Source: Zhongshania antarctica (GTDB taxonomy: Bacteria; Pseudomonadota; Gammaproteobacteria; Pseudomonadales; Spongiibacteraceae). Taken from it: a stretch of 64,000 bases of DNA. The position numbers and the translations under genes were made by a program. Position 1 is the stretch's first letter. Every line of letters starts with the position of its first letter. The notes below the pieces were generated by a model, which had not been told where the DNA came from, made no database searches, and saw nothing but the letters and a program-made list of their open reading frames with translations. Of this stretch, positions 1 to 9,823 are shown in pieces. The stretch lies in contig NZ_JACHHW010000002.1 of the NCBI RefSeq assembly GCF_014202945.1, forward strand, positions 310,001 through 374,000, read 5' to 3'.

Positions 1-611
1 TCGCCGATCATGATGACATCGGGCGCTTGGCGCAGCATGTTTTTCAAGGCAACTTCAAAAGACTCGGTATCAATACCCACTTCGCGCTGAGTTACAATAC
101 AGCCGTGATGCTGGTGCACAAACTCAATAGGGTCTTCTACCGTAATGATATGTCCACGCGAGTTCTCGTTACGGTGACCAATCATTGACGCCAGTGACGT
201 CGACTTACCGGTGCCGGTAGCACCAACAAAAACAATCAGCCCGCGCTTGGTCATTGCCAGTTCTTTAACAATCTCTGGCAAGCCCAACTCATCGCTAGTC
301 GGTATCTTGGTCTCGATACGCCGCAGCACCATGCCCACCAAATTGCGCTGGTAGAATGCGCTAACCCGGAAGCGGCCAATGCCCCGAGAGCTAATGGCAA
401 AATTACATTCTTTGTCCCGCACAAACTCCCGGCGCTGTTGATCGTTCATCACTCCCAGTACGACTTCTCGCGCTTGCTCGGGACTCAAAGCATTGCTGCT
501 CATGGGAATCATTTGGCCATTAATTTTAATCGACGGCGCCACCCCCGCCGAAATGAATAAATCCGAGGCACCTTTATCCTGCATAATCTTTAGCAGTTTT
601 TCTATTTCCAC
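1..611 (-). CDS. pilU: PilU, type IV pilus retraction ATPase (partial, 3' part outside window)
   Basis: A minus-strand frame is open from a GTG at 609-611 to the window edge, giving about 203 residues. It reads like the N-terminal half of PilU: a PAS-like N-terminal domain, the Walker A motif GATGTGKST, then the Asp box region and an incomplete Walker B (DVIMIG). PilU is the accessory hexameric ATPase that works with PilT at the inner-membrane base of the pilus to retract the fibre. GTG is chosen because the nearby ATG at 620 runs into a stop at once. It lies 38 bp after pilT, as in Pseudomonas. Confidence 0.93.
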   Translation of the reverse strand, partial: MEIEKLLKIMQDKGASDLFISAGVAPSIKINGQMIPMSSNALSPEQAREVVLGVMNDQQRREFVRDKECNFAISSRGIGRFRVSAFYQRNLVGMVLRRIETKIPTSDELGLPEIVKELAMTKRGLIVFVGATGTGKSTSLASMIGHRNENSRGHIITVEDPIEFVHQHHGCIVTQREVGIDTESFEVALKNMLRQAPDVIMIG

Positions 612-648
612 TTTGCCATCCCCAGGCTACGTCGTTTTATTCGCGCCA

Positions 649-1683
649 TTAGAAGTTTTCCGGGAAACGCGCTTTCAAACGAGCCGCATCGCGGTTGATC
701 TTGCGCTTAGCCAATAGCTCTTTCAAACACTGATCCATGGTCTGCATACCCAGCGCGGCGCCCGACTGAATTGCCGAGTACATCTGCGCCACTTTGTCTT
801 CCCGAATCAGGTTACGAATTGCCGGGGTACCAATCATGATTTCATGAGCGGCTATTCGACCGCCCTCGGGCCGCTTCAACAAGGTTTGCGAAATAACCGC
901 CTGTAAAGATTCCGACAGCATCGAACGCACCATGGATTTTTCATCCCCAGGGAAGACATCGACAACCCGGTCAATCGTCTTGGCTGCTGAGGTGGTGTGT
1001 AAGGTGCCAAACACCAAGTGACCTGTTTCTGCCGCAGTCAGGGCCAAACGAATGGTCTCTAAGTCACGCAATTCGCCCACCAGAATAATGTCAGGGTCTT
1101 CGCGCAGCGCCGAGCGTAAGGCCTCATTAAAGCCGTGGGTATCGCGGTGCACTTCACGTTGGTTAATCAGGCATTTTTTAGATTCATGCACAAATTCAAT
1201 CGGGTCTTCAATGGTCAAAATATGGTCGAATTTATTGTCATTGATGTAATCGATCATTGCCGCCAAGGTGGTGGATTTACCCGAGCCCGTTGGCCCGGTG
1301 ACCAAAACCAGCCCCCGCGGCAACATTGATATATCTTTAAACACCTGTCCCATGCCAAGGTCGTCCATAGACAAAACCTTAGACGGAATCGTCCGGAATA
1401 CGCCACCGGCGCCACGATTGTGATTAAAGGCGTTTACCCGGAAACGGGCCACACCAGGCACATCAAAGGAAAAATCTGTTTCCAAAAATTCTTCAAAGTC
1501 CCGACGCTGCCGGTCGTTCATTATTTCGTAAATCAGGCTGTGAACTTCACGATGCTCAAGAGGCGGTAAATTGATACGACGGACATCGCCGTCTACCCGG
1601 ATCATCGGCGGCAAACCCGCCGAAAGGTGCAAGTCAGATGCATTTTGTTTCGCACTGAAAGCCAATAATTCGGTAATATCCAT
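649..1683 (-). CDS. pilT: PilT, twitching motility retraction ATPase
   Basis: This 344-residue protein has the usual PilT length. It carries Walker A (GPTGSGKST) near residue 130, an Asp box (TIEDPIEFVH), Walker B (DPDIILVGE) and the His box (LVFGTLHTTSA). PilT is the main retraction motor of type IV pili, used for twitching and DNA uptake. The ATG at 1681-1683 (MDITELL) is preferred over the 7-codon upstream extension because it matches the family N-terminus. It is followed by pilU in one transcription unit and is divergent from yggS. Confidence 0.97.
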   Translation of the reverse strand: MDITELLAFSAKQNASDLHLSAGLPPMIRVDGDVRRINLPPLEHREVHSLIYEIMNDRQRRDFEEFLETDFSFDVPGVARFRVNAFNHNRGAGGVFRTIPSKVLSMDDLGMGQVFKDISMLPRGLVLVTGPTGSGKSTTLAAMIDYINDNKFDHILTIEDPIEFVHESKKCLINQREVHRDTHGFNEALRSALREDPDIILVGELRDLETIRLALTAAETGHLVFGTLHTTSAAKTIDRVVDVFPGDEKSMVRSMLSESLQAVISQTLLKRPEGGRIAAHEIMIGTPAIRNLIREDKVAQMYSAIQSGAALGMQTMDQCLKELLAKRKINRDAARLKARFPENF

Positions 1684-1847
1684 GAAATTCCTCAAACACA
1701 TCAAAACCGCACAGCACCGCCTGCGCAGGCAGCACCAGATTCAAAACCTTATAATGCGACGGCGCTGGCGTACAGCACAATGTTTTTATTTTGCCGTCCA
1801 AGGTCCTGAAAAGCGACGCTTAGACAGAGATCGGGCATAATCTCCCT

Positions 1848-2561
1848 ATGACAACAGCCAATACCATAGTAAGTAATATAGCAGCGATTCAGGCTCGGAT
1901 AGCGACCACCCATAATCTTTTCCACCCCAACACGCCGCAACCCACCTTGATGGCCGTCAGCAAAACCCGCAGCGCGGCCGAAATCCGGCTAGCGCTGGCG
2001 GCGGGAGCCCAGCATATCGGCGAAAATTATTTGCAGGAGGCCCTAGCCAAGCAAAGCGAACTTCAAGATCACGACATTTGCTGGCACTTCATCGGCCCCA
2101 TCCAAAGCAATAAAACCCGCGATATTGCCGAACACTTCAGCTGGGTACATAGTGTCGACCGGGCAAAAATCATCTGCCGTCTTAACGACCAGCGCCCGCC
2201 ACAGCTCACACCACTCAATATTTGCCTACAGGTCAATATTAATGACGAAGCCAGTAAAGCGGGCGCCGCCATTAATGAGATTTCGGCGCTGGCAGAACTG
2301 GCCCTAAACCAGCCCCGCCTGCGTTTACGCGGTTTAATGGCGATCCCCGCCAATACCCGCGATCCGGCGCAGCAACGCCGCAATTTTGCCGCGGTGCGCG
2401 AGCTGCTTCATACCCTGCGCCAGCGTTTCCCCGAGGCGCAACTGGACACCTTGTCGATGGGCATGTCTGGGGACATGGAATCGGCGATTGCCGAAGGCGC
2501 CACCATACTGCGCATTGGCAGCGATATTTTTGGCCCGCGAGCAGTGGTAAAGCCCGATTGA
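1848..2561 (+). CDS. yggS: YggS/PipY-family PLP homeostasis protein
   Basis: The 237-residue protein has the single-domain fold-III PLP-binding TIM barrel of the YggS/PROSC family. Visible hallmarks are AVSKT (the PLP Schiff-base Lys), GENYLQEA, WHFIGPIQSNK, the glycine-rich SMGMSGDMESAI phosphate-binding segment and LRIGSDIFGPR near the C-terminus. It has no catalytic activity of its own in the family and buffers pyridoxal phosphate, affecting amino-acid metabolism. It leads the forward run with proC next, the common pairing in gammaproteobacteria. Confidence 0.95.
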   Translation: MTTANTIVSNIAAIQARIATTHNLFHPNTPQPTLMAVSKTRSAAEIRLALAAGAQHIGENYLQEALAKQSELQDHDICWHFIGPIQSNKTRDIAEHFSWVHSVDRAKIICRLNDQRPPQLTPLNICLQVNINDEASKAGAAINEISALAELALNQPRLRLRGLMAIPANTRDPAQQRRNFAAVRELLHTLRQRFPEAQLDTLSMGMSGDMESAIAEGATILRIGSDIFGPRAVVKPD

Positions 2562-2672
2562 AGGCGCATTCACTGCCAGTATCAAAACAGGGCTGATATA
2601 CTGCCGTCGGCAAATTCCCCGCGTCACCCTTAAGCGGTTGACAGCGTGCATCAGAAAACAAGGATCAACGTG

Positions 2673-3500
2673 GTGAGTACAATGCGTATTGGCTTTATCG
2701 GTGGCGGCAATATGGCCGCCAGTATCATTGGCGGCCTTGTGGCCAGCGGCTTTCCAGCCGAGCAAATCTGGGCCAGTGACCCAAATACCGAAAGCTTAGA
2801 TAAACTCCGCGAGGTCGCTCCCGTGCACACCGGCAGCGACAATCACGCCTTAATTGCGGCGGTTGATATTGTCATTTTGGCAGTAAAGCCACAGATCATG
2901 AAAATCGTTGCCAGCGACATCGCCGCGAGTGTGAAGGAACAGCAACCGCTCATCATCACCATTGCCGCCGGTGTCACCAGCGGCAGTTTAAACGGCTGGT
3001 TAGGGGGCAATACCGCCATTGTGCGCTGCATGCCCAACACCCCAGCGCTCGTGCGCAGCGGTGCCACCGGTTTATTTGCCAACGCCAAGGTCAACGCCAC
3101 CCAACGCGCACAAGCGGAGCAAATTCTGCAAGCGGTAGGACTGGCACTGTGGGTAGACAATGAAGCCCAATTAGACGCGGTTACCGCCCTGTCTGGCAGC
3201 GGGCCGGCGTATTTCTTTTTAGTGATGGAAGCCATGCAAGCCAAAGGCATGGCAATGGGGCTTAGCCCCGAGGTTGCCAAGCAGCTCACCTTGCAAACCG
3301 CGCTAGGCGCCGCGCAAATGGCCATAAGCAGCGATGTCGACGCGGCTGAATTACGCCGCCGAGTAACCTCACCCAAAGGCACAACTGAGCGTGCTATTAA
3401 GCTGCTGCAAGACGGCGGCTTGGAGGGTTTATTCAGCCAAGCCTTAGAAGGCGCTCGCCTTCGCGCCGAAGAACTCGCCCTTGAACTGGATGGAGAATAG
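2673..3500 (+). CDS. proC: Pyrroline-5-carboxylate reductase
   Basis: ProC reduces pyrroline-5-carboxylate to proline with NAD(P)H. The N-terminal Rossmann motif is IGFIGGGNMAAS. CMPNTPALV lies mid-protein, and the C-terminal ALSGSGPAYFF and RVTSPKGTTERAI segments are diagnostic. I choose the GTG at 2673 (protein begins MSTMRIGF): an AAGGA sits 8 nt upstream and Pseudomonas ProC begins MSTPRIAF. The ATG at 2682 is the alternative. Length is 275 aa, normal for the family. Confidence 0.96.
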   Translation: MSTMRIGFIGGGNMAASIIGGLVASGFPAEQIWASDPNTESLDKLREVAPVHTGSDNHALIAAVDIVILAVKPQIMKIVASDIAASVKEQQPLIITIAAGVTSGSLNGWLGGNTAIVRCMPNTPALVRSGATGLFANAKVNATQRAQAEQILQAVGLALWVDNEAQLDAVTALSGSGPAYFFLVMEAMQAKGMAMGLSPEVAKQLTLQTALGAAQMAISSDVDAAELRRRVTSPKGTTERAIKLLQDGGLEGLFSQALEGARLRAEELALELDGE

Positions 3501-3505
3501 TTTTA

Positions 3506-4093
3506 ATGAGTGCTGTTAACGAAATTACGACACTGCTACTCAATACCGTGGTCAGCCTCGGTATTGCCTTGTTTTTAGTACGCATGATTTTACAGCTGGT
3601 GAAAGCAGACTATTACAACCCAATTTCGCAGTTTGTGGTGAAAGTCAGCAACCCCTTGGTGCTGCCGCTGCGGAAAATCATTCCCAGTGTCGGTAAAGTC
3701 GACACCGCCTCTTTACTGTTAGCCCTGCTGGTGCAAGCGGTTGGTATTGCCATTCTGTTTCAGATTTACGGCGGCCGCCTGCCCAATATAGGCCAATTAC
3801 TTATTTGGTCGGTACTCGGCATTTGCAGCGCCCTGCTCAACCTCTATTTCTTCGCCATTATCGGCAATATCATTATGAGTTGGGTTGCCCAAGGCGGCAG
3901 CAACCCCGCAGCACGCCTGCTCTTTCAAATCACCGAGCCGGTCATGGCGCCGTTTCGCAAACTCGTGCCACCAATGGGCGGTCTCGATTTATCGCCGATA
4001 TTTGTGTTTTTAATTATCAATGTGCTTGAGGTGCTACTGCGCCATATGGCGGCCAGCGCCGGCTTGCACCCGGCACTGGTCATGGGTCTATAA
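3506..4093 (+). CDS. yggT: YggT family integral membrane protein
   Basis: The 195-residue, very hydrophobic protein contains two copies of the YGGT repeat (about residues 5-90 and 95-185). Each holds a conserved PxxxPLRK/PFRK-like turn: NPLVLPLRKIIPS and EPVMAPFRKLVPP. Each repeat contributes transmembrane helices. The family is linked to membrane homeostasis, osmotic tolerance and, in other lineages, cell division; the exact role is unknown. It follows proC by 5 bp and precedes yggU, a conserved block. Confidence 0.93.
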   Translation: MSAVNEITTLLLNTVVSLGIALFLVRMILQLVKADYYNPISQFVVKVSNPLVLPLRKIIPSVGKVDTASLLLALLVQAVGIAILFQIYGGRLPNIGQLLIWSVLGICSALLNLYFFAIIGNIIMSWVAQGGSNPAARLLFQITEPVMAPFRKLVPPMGGLDLSPIFVFLIINVLEVLLRHMAASAGLHPALVMGL

Positions 4094-4105
4094 AACAGCA
4101 ACACG

Positions 4106-4405
4106 GTGGTCAGCGCGCAGTACTACCAATGGCAGGATGACGATTTAATTTTATTCTGCCATATTCAGCCCAAAGCCAGCGCCAATGAATTCGCAGGTCA
4201 GCACGGTGATCGGCTCAAAATCAGAATTACCGCAGCGGCAACAGACGGTAAAGCCAATGCAAGTTTGATCGCATTTGTTGCCGCCGCCTTTGGCGTAAGC
4301 AAGCAGCGTGTAAGCCTCCGCGCGGGCAGTCAAAGCCGTCAAAAAACGCTGAAAATTCAGGCGCCGACGAGTATTCCCGAAGCCCTAGCCGACAACGTAA
4401 AATAA
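4106..4405 (+). CDS. yggU: DUF167/YggU family protein
   Basis: This 99-residue protein matches the DUF167 family: IQPKASANEF near residue 20, RLKIRITAAATDGKANA mid-protein and FGVSKQRVSLRAGSQSRQK near the end. Function is unknown in the family. The start is GTG at 4106; no better ATG exists upstream in frame. It sits between yggT and metX and is probably co-transcribed. Confidence 0.9.
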   Translation: MVSAQYYQWQDDDLILFCHIQPKASANEFAGQHGDRLKIRITAAATDGKANASLIAFVAAAFGVSKQRVSLRAGSQSRQKTLKIQAPTSIPEALADNVK

Positions 4406-4454
4406 ACGGCGCAATCCAGTACCAAGCCCAAGCACTATAAGGAAAATGGTCTAG

Positions 4455-5618
4455 ATGACACAGGAACAAAATGGCAGCGTCGGCATTGTGGTGCCGCAAA
4501 CCCTGCATTTCGATACGCCCCTGACCTTGGCTTGTGGGCGCGCGCTGCCCGAACACGATATTATTTACGAGACCTACGGCCAGCTAAACGCCGACAAATC
4601 CAATGGCGTACTGATCTGCCACGCCCTCAGCGGTCATCACCACGCGGCGGGCATTCATCATCCCGACGATCGCAAACCGGGGTGGTGGGACAGCTGTATT
4701 GGCCCCGGTAAACCCATCGACACCAATGTGTTCTTTGTTCTGAGCATTAATAATATTGGCGGCTGCAATGGCTCTACTGGCCCCACGGCCATCAATCCAG
4801 AGACCGGCAAACCCTGGGGGCCAGACTTTCCACCGCTGCGCTGTCGCGACTGGGTAGAGAGCCAGTACCTGATGATGCAGCACTTTGGCATCACTCAGTG
4901 GGCGGCGATAATCGGTGGCAGCCTCGGCGGCATGCAGGCAATGCGTTGGGCGCTAGAACACCCCGACGCCCTGCGCCACTGCATTGTCATTGCATCGGCC
5001 ATGAAGTTGTCAGCCCAAAATATCGCCTTTAACGAAATTGCCCGACGCGCGATTACCTCGGATCCCAATTTCTTTGAGGGCCGCTATCTAGAACACAACA
5101 CCCTGCCTCGTCAGGGCTTGGCACTGGCGCGCATGGTTGGCCATATCACCTATTTATCTGAAGATGGCATGAAGCAGAAGTTTGGCCGGGAATTAAAAAC
5201 CGGCAATCTGACGCTCGGCTCTGGCTCAGACAGCGATGTCGAATTTGAGGTAGAGAGTTATCTGCGTTATCAGGGCGAGGCCTTTTCCGGCAGCTTTGAC
5301 GCCAATACCTATCTGCTGATGACCAAGGCCTTGGACTACTACGACTTGGCCCGGGAATATAACGACGATCCCGCCGAAGCCTTTAGTCACGCCACGTGTT
5401 CTTTTATGGTGATTTCCTTCACCACCGACTGGCGTTTTGCCCCGGCCCGCTCGCGGGAAATAGTCGACGCGCTCGTCGCTGCCAATAAACCCGTGAGCTA
5501 TGCCCAAATCGAAGCCGACCACGGCCACGATGCGTTTTTAATCCCGATCCCGCGGTATATGGATGTTTTCCACGCGTATATGAAACGCCTTAAACAGGAG
5601 CTCGGCCATGCGCTTTGA
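4455..5618 (+). CDS. metX: Homoserine O-acyltransferase MetX (probably succinyltransferase, MetXS)
   Basis: The 387-residue alpha/beta-hydrolase-fold enzyme activates homoserine for methionine synthesis. Visible are the oxyanion region [14 protein letters not shown], the nucleophile elbow GGSLGGMQA (Ser), the catalytic Asp region ([15 protein letters not shown]) and the C-terminal His in DHGHDAFL. Many gammaproteobacterial MetX proteins encoded next to metW use succinyl-CoA, so succinyltransferase activity is likely but inferred. Its stop lies inside metW (11-nt overlap), which indicates translational coupling. Confidence 0.95.
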   Translation: MTQEQNGSVGIVVPQTLHFDTPLTLACGRALPEHDIIYETYGQLNADKSNGVLICHALSGHHHAAGIHHPDDRKPGWWDSCIGPGKPIDTNVFFVLSINNIGGCNGSTGPTAINPETGKPWGPDFPPLRCRDWVESQYLMMQHFGITQWAAIIGGSLGGMQAMRWALEHPDALRHCIVIASAMKLSAQNIAFNEIARRAITSDPNFFEGRYLEHNTLPRQGLALARMVGHITYLSEDGMKQKFGRELKTGNLTLGSGSDSDVEFEVESYLRYQGEAFSGSFDANTYLLMTKALDYYDLAREYNDDPAEAFSHATCSFMVISFTTDWRFAPARSREIVDALVAANKPVSYAQIEADHGHDAFLIPIPRYMDVFHAYMKRLKQELGHAL

Positions 5619-6198
5619 CCTTACCCTGATTCAGCCGTGGATTAATGAAGGCAGCCGCGTACTCGACCTTGGCTGCGGCGACGGTACGCTGCTAGCAACC
5701 CTCGCCAAACAGAAGAACGTGTCCGGCATCGGTCTTGAAATCGACCCCGACAACATCACTCAGTCTCTGGCTCAAGGTGTGAATGTCATTGAACACGATC
5801 TCAACGTTGGACTCGGCAATTTCCGCGACAACAGTTTTGACATGGTGGTGATGACCCTCGCCCTGCAAACCCTGCGCTACCCGCATTTGGTCATCGACGA
5901 AATGCTCCGTGTCGGCCGTGAATGTATTGTCACCTTCCCGAACTTTGGCCACTGGCGCAGCCGCTGGTATTTAAGCCAGCGCGGCAAAATGCCGGTATCA
6001 AAATTCTTACCCTATACTTGGTACGACACCCCCAATATTCACTTTTGTACCGTAAAAGATTTTGAAGCACTGTGTGCCGACAAGCAGATCCGCGTGCTAA
6101 ATAGCGCAGTGATCGGCGCCGACAATAATCAAAGTCCACTCGCCGACCGCTTCCCGAACTTGCTTGGCGTTACCGCGGTCTATCACATTAGTAAATGA
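5608..6198 (+). CDS. metW: Methionine biosynthesis protein MetW
   Basis: The 196-residue SAM-methyltransferase-like protein has the motif [12 protein letters not shown] and the MetW signatures [14 protein letters not shown] and [13 protein letters not shown]. MetW is needed together with MetX for homoserine acylation in several proteobacteria. The gene overlaps metX by 11 nt, which supports a joint role. Confidence 0.95.
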   Translation: MRFDLTLIQPWINEGSRVLDLGCGDGTLLATLAKQKNVSGIGLEIDPDNITQSLAQGVNVIEHDLNVGLGNFRDNSFDMVVMTLALQTLRYPHLVIDEMLRVGRECIVTFPNFGHWRSRWYLSQRGKMPVSKFLPYTWYDTPNIHFCTVKDFEALCADKQIRVLNSAVIGADNNQSPLADRFPNLLGVTAVYHISK

Positions 6199-6220
6199 AC
6201 CGTCCAATAGAGTATTCACT

Positions 6221-6688
6221 ATGAGTTTTGCATATCGCTTTTTCTCCGCCGTCAGCCTTGGCTTGCTACTGTGCTTTAGTGCAGCGAGCCAAGCCCAAGA
6301 AACCCCACCGGTGACGGAAACCAGCAAGCAGTTTGGCAATGACACTGTCCATTTCAGCGTATTGAACACCAGTTTCCTCACGCCCCAGGTCGCGCGCAGC
6401 TATGGCATTGTGCGCGGTAAAAACAAATTCCTGATCAACGTGTCGGTGCGCCGCCAGAGTGGTCCCGACAATATTGCCCTGCGCGCCAACATCAGTGGCA
6501 CCCAGTCGGATCTGATCCACCGAACCCCATTGGATTTTCGTGAAGTCATTGAGCAGGACGCCGTCTACTATATTGCCGAGTTCGCCATTAGCAATGACGA
6601 GCGCCGGGATTTCCGTCTCCAAGTCAATGTCGACGACAAGCCCAGCTACGACATTCAATTCATTAAAATGCTATACCTAGACAAATAG
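6221..6688 (+). CDS. DUF4426 periplasmic protein
   Basis: This 155-residue protein begins with a Sec signal peptide ([25 protein letters not shown], cleavage near AQ-ET) followed by a beta-rich domain of the DUF4426 type, commonly found between metW and rdgB in Pseudomonas relatives. Start at 6221 is chosen because it opens directly with the signal peptide; the upstream extension overlaps metW. Function is unknown. Confidence 0.85.
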   Translation: MSFAYRFFSAVSLGLLLCFSAASQAQETPPVTETSKQFGNDTVHFSVLNTSFLTPQVARSYGIVRGKNKFLINVSVRRQSGPDNIALRANISGTQSDLIHRTPLDFREVIEQDAVYYIAEFAISNDERRDFRLQVNVDDKPSYDIQFIKMLYLDK

Positions 6689-6701
6689 GCGGAGTAACAA
6701 A

Positions 6702-7313
6702 GTGACAGCCAAGCACATCGTCGTTCTCGCCAGCGGCAACCGGGGCAAACTCCAAGAACTGAATGACCTTCTTAGCGGACTTGGTATTGAACTGCGCAGC
6801 CAAGCCGACTACAAGGTGGAAGAGGCGGAGGAAACCGGCCTCAGTTTTATCGAAAATGCCATTTTAAAAGCCCGCAATGCTGCCCGCCAAAGTGGCTGCG
6901 CTGCGCTGGCCGACGACTCGGGCCTGTGTGTCGACGCCCTCGACGGTGCACCGGGAATCTACTCCGCCCGCTACGCCGGAACTAACGCTGACGACGCTAG
7001 CAATAATGCCAAGCTTTTGCTCGCGCTCACTGGCAACACCCAACGTCGCGCTCACTTCCACTGCGCGCTGGCCTTTGTCCGCCACGCCGACGACCCCGCC
7101 CCTATCGTCTGCGAAGGTCAGTGGCGGGGCACTATTCTTGAACAGCCAAGCGGCGACAATGGCTTTGGCTACGACCCACTGTTTTTTATTGCCGAACTCG
7201 CTAAAAGTTCGGCTGAACTCAATAAGGCCGAAAAAAACCAAATCAGTCACCGCGCGCTGGCGCTGCAGCAATTATTGCCTCGCCTGCATGCCGAATACCT
7301 GACCAAAGGCTAA
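6702..7313 (+). CDS. rdgB: RdgB/HAM1 non-canonical purine NTP pyrophosphatase
   Basis: The 203-residue enzyme hydrolyses dITP/XTP and so keeps deaminated purines out of DNA. The N-terminal [11 protein letters not shown], the central [24 protein letters not shown] segment and the C-terminal GYDPLFF and [11 protein letters not shown] are family signatures. The start is GTG at 6702 with GGAG upstream. Its stop overlaps the next start (TAATG). Confidence 0.97.
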   Translation: MTAKHIVVLASGNRGKLQELNDLLSGLGIELRSQADYKVEEAEETGLSFIENAILKARNAARQSGCAALADDSGLCVDALDGAPGIYSARYAGTNADDASNNAKLLLALTGNTQRRAHFHCALAFVRHADDPAPIVCEGQWRGTILEQPSGDNGFGYDPLFFIAELAKSSAELNKAEKNQISHRALALQQLLPRLHAEYLTKG

Positions 7314-7975
7314 TGGCGAGTTTGTGCTTAACGGTGGCTGACACCGCGCTTAGCCTAAATATCAACGACAGCGACGATCTTCTAAAGCAATGCCTCACCG
7401 CAGCATTACCGGTTGCCCGCAGCTGCCGCAACGGCAATTGCGGCCGCTGTGACTGCCAGCTTGAATCCGGCACGGTAGTCCTGCGCAATGGCAAGGTCAT
7501 CACCGCGCCCGCAACAATCGCACTGTGTATCAGCCACGCCCGCAGTGATCTGCGCATTGCAAAAATGCCGCTAAACAGCATTGCCCAGCACTGGCGCTGT
7601 GAGGGTTTGAACCTCCGCCAATTACAGTTACCCGCCGGGCGACAAAGCCCGCCCCAGCGCGGTGATATGGTCGCGCTACTACTGCCTAATAGCGTATTGA
7701 TTAATAGCGTGGTGGCGGTTGCTGGCAGAATCATCACCCTACAAGACCCTTGCCCAGACATTGAACAGCACAAAGACAAGCGGCGTAGTATTGGCTTGCT
7801 CAACATAGACCGTGAACACCATGGCGACTTCGCCTTATGGCGCCATGGCAATAGCAATGACCACACTAGGCTGCTCTGGTGCGGCATTAATCAGGCGACC
7901 GGCCTCGCCGCACAGGCCGCCTACCGCCATGCCAGCCATCGCGACGGTTACCAATTGCGCAAGCTAAATTCATAG
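7313..7975 (+). CDS. 2Fe-2S ferredoxin-domain protein, unknown function
   Basis: The 220-residue protein starts with a plant-type ferredoxin domain (about 1-85). Four cysteines suit a [2Fe-2S] cluster: three in SCRNGNCGRC (C-x4-C-x2-C) and one in ALCISHA. The remaining ~130 residues loosely resemble the flavin-binding half of a reductase, but no FAD or NAD motif is clear. It is translationally coupled to rdgB by a 1-nt overlap. The Pseudomonas neighbour at this position is hemW, which is absent here. Role unknown. Confidence 0.8.
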   Translation: MASLCLTVADTALSLNINDSDDLLKQCLTAALPVARSCRNGNCGRCDCQLESGTVVLRNGKVITAPATIALCISHARSDLRIAKMPLNSIAQHWRCEGLNLRQLQLPAGRQSPPQRGDMVALLLPNSVLINSVVAVAGRIITLQDPCPDIEQHKDKRRSIGLLNIDREHHGDFALWRHGNSNDHTRLLWCGINQATGLAAQAAYRHASHRDGYQLRKLNS

Positions 7976-8115
7976 TAAGCCTTTAATTTTTATAGCTAAT
8001 TGCACTTTTCAACACTATTCTGGTCTGAAACTTTCTGATCAGGTATAAAAATATCTCAAGTAGCGCTCAGCGCTACAATCTGATGCACCAATGATAAACC
8101 TGGAGACAAACTGGT

Positions 8116-9753
8116 ATGTTCAAATGGATTCTTCGCGGCGTTATCGCCCTGCTGGCCGTTACCGTTATTGGCGTGGTGTTCGCGCTGGAACCCATCGCCA
8201 AATTTATGATTGAGCACGAGGGCAGCAAGCAAGTTGGCGCGCGGGTCGATGTCGACAGCGTCGATATTAAGCTCTACCCCACCCATGTCGCTCTCAATGG
8301 CCTCACCGTCGCCAACCCCCAAGAGCCCATGCGCAATTTACTGCAAAGCGCCAAGGTATCTGCCGACGTCGACACCAAGGCCTTGCTAAAAATGCAGTTT
8401 ATTGCCGACCAAGTTGTGCTGTCTGGCCTGCAAATGTACACCGAGCGCAGCACACCCGGCACCTTAGACGGCAAGCTGCCGCCAGCAAAACCTGAAAGCG
8501 AAAGCGGTTTGCCCGGCATTACGATGCCTGACCCCAGCGCGCTACTCGCCGAAGAGCAGGCCACCATTCAAGCTGAGGTCGACGCGATTCAAAACGGCTT
8601 TAGCACTATCCAAAATCGCTGGGAAACCAAAACCACCGAGCTGCCCGAACAGGCCCAAATAGAAGCCTACCAAACACGCTGGAATGAGCTTAAAACGAAA
8701 AACATGATCGAGCGCATCGCAGGCGCCAAGCAATTGCGCGACGACATTAAAAGCGATCTCAAACAATTTAAAACCTTAAATGAAGACCTCAAAACTGATT
8801 CTGCCGAAGTGAAGAGTCTGACGCTGCGGGCCGCCAATCTGCCCGCCGATCAGTCTAAGCGCATGCTCTCCAAATACGGATTAGACCAAGGCAGCGAAGG
8901 CATGCTGCGCTTCCTGCTTGGCGACGAAGTAAATACCTTTGTACAGCGCGGCCTAAGCCTCTACCAAGAAACCATGGGCAATATGGCGGCAAAAGAAACC
9001 GCTCCCGCCGAAGCACCAACGGAATTGCCAGTGAAACTGCTCATCCGCCAAATCCTCATCGACGGCTACCAAGTCATTGGCGGTGAAAAACTGGCTTACT
9101 CAGGTGAAATCAACGACGTCACCGACCAGCAAGACTACTGGAACAAACCCATCACCATGGCCCTGCGTGGCGGCATGGAACAGAAATCCCAACTCGTGAT
9201 TGACGGTATATTTGACCAGCGCAACAACACCTTAAAAAGCGTTTTCAATATGGCATTAAAGGAGCTGGCGCTGTCTGGTGTTTCACTGTCCCAAAGCCCA
9301 GAGCTGCCCCTGCAATTGGAAAAAGGCATTGCCAATATTAGCGCTAACTTCGGCATAGACGGCGACACGCTCAAAGGCTCCGCCAAAGGCCTGGTTAACC
9401 AAGCAAAACTCCTGGTTGCCAACGCCGCCGCCGACAATAAAACCGCCAACCTACTGGCCGCCGCACTTGAAGACGTCAGCCGCTTGGTCATGGACTTGAG
9501 CGTCAACGGCACCGTGAATGAGCCCGCGATCAAACTAAAATCTAACCTCGACAGTATTTTAGGCGGCGTGCTTGGCGCTGAAATCAAAGCCAAGCTCAGC
9601 GAAGTCGAAGACGAGCTAAAGACCAAACTCAGCAGCGACTACGGCCCGCAAATGGCCAAGCTGAAAGACAAGCAAAACATGCTTGGCGAGTATCAAGAAT
9701 TACTCGGTAATCGCGAAGCGGCCTTGCAGGCGTTGATGAAGGAAATGATTTAA
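8116..9753 (+). CDS. TIGR03545-like (AsmA-like) membrane-anchored protein
   Basis: The 545-residue protein has one N-terminal transmembrane segment (about residues 7-25), then an AsmA-like opening (VDVDSVDIKLYPTHVALNGLTV). A charged, coiled-coil-prone centre follows (about 150-230), then beta-rich C-terminal parts. It resembles the conserved hypothetical family TIGR03545. AsmA-like proteins act at the envelope, often in lipid transport, but no function is shown here. A strong intrinsic terminator follows at 9771-9803. Confidence 0.75.
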   Translation: MFKWILRGVIALLAVTVIGVVFALEPIAKFMIEHEGSKQVGARVDVDSVDIKLYPTHVALNGLTVANPQEPMRNLLQSAKVSADVDTKALLKMQFIADQVVLSGLQMYTERSTPGTLDGKLPPAKPESESGLPGITMPDPSALLAEEQATIQAEVDAIQNGFSTIQNRWETKTTELPEQAQIEAYQTRWNELKTKNMIERIAGAKQLRDDIKSDLKQFKTLNEDLKTDSAEVKSLTLRAANLPADQSKRMLSKYGLDQGSEGMLRFLLGDEVNTFVQRGLSLYQETMGNMAAKETAPAEAPTELPVKLLIRQILIDGYQVIGGEKLAYSGEINDVTDQQDYWNKPITMALRGGMEQKSQLVIDGIFDQRNNTLKSVFNMALKELALSGVSLSQSPELPLQLEKGIANISANFGIDGDTLKGSAKGLVNQAKLLVANAAADNKTANLLAAALEDVSRLVMDLSVNGTVNEPAIKLKSNLDSILGGVLGAEIKAKLSEVEDELKTKLSSDYGPQMAKLKDKQNMLGEYQELLGNREAALQALMKEMI

Positions 9754-9770
9754 GGCCTATCAATATAATA

Positions 9771-9803
9771 AAGGGCGCCCGTCACCGGACCCGCGCCCTT
9801 TTT
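9771..9803 (+). terminator. Rho-independent terminator after the AsmA-like gene
   Basis: The stem AAGGGCGC / GCGCCCTT encloses a 14-nt loop and is followed by a T-run. It lies 18 bp after the stop at 9753. Confidence 0.85.
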
Positions 9804-9823
9804 GACTACCGATACCGCAGGTC

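Noticed and set aside
1750-1755. TATAAT upstream of yggS
   Set aside because: No acceptable -35 at the right spacing and ~90 nt from the start, so it was not called as a promoter.
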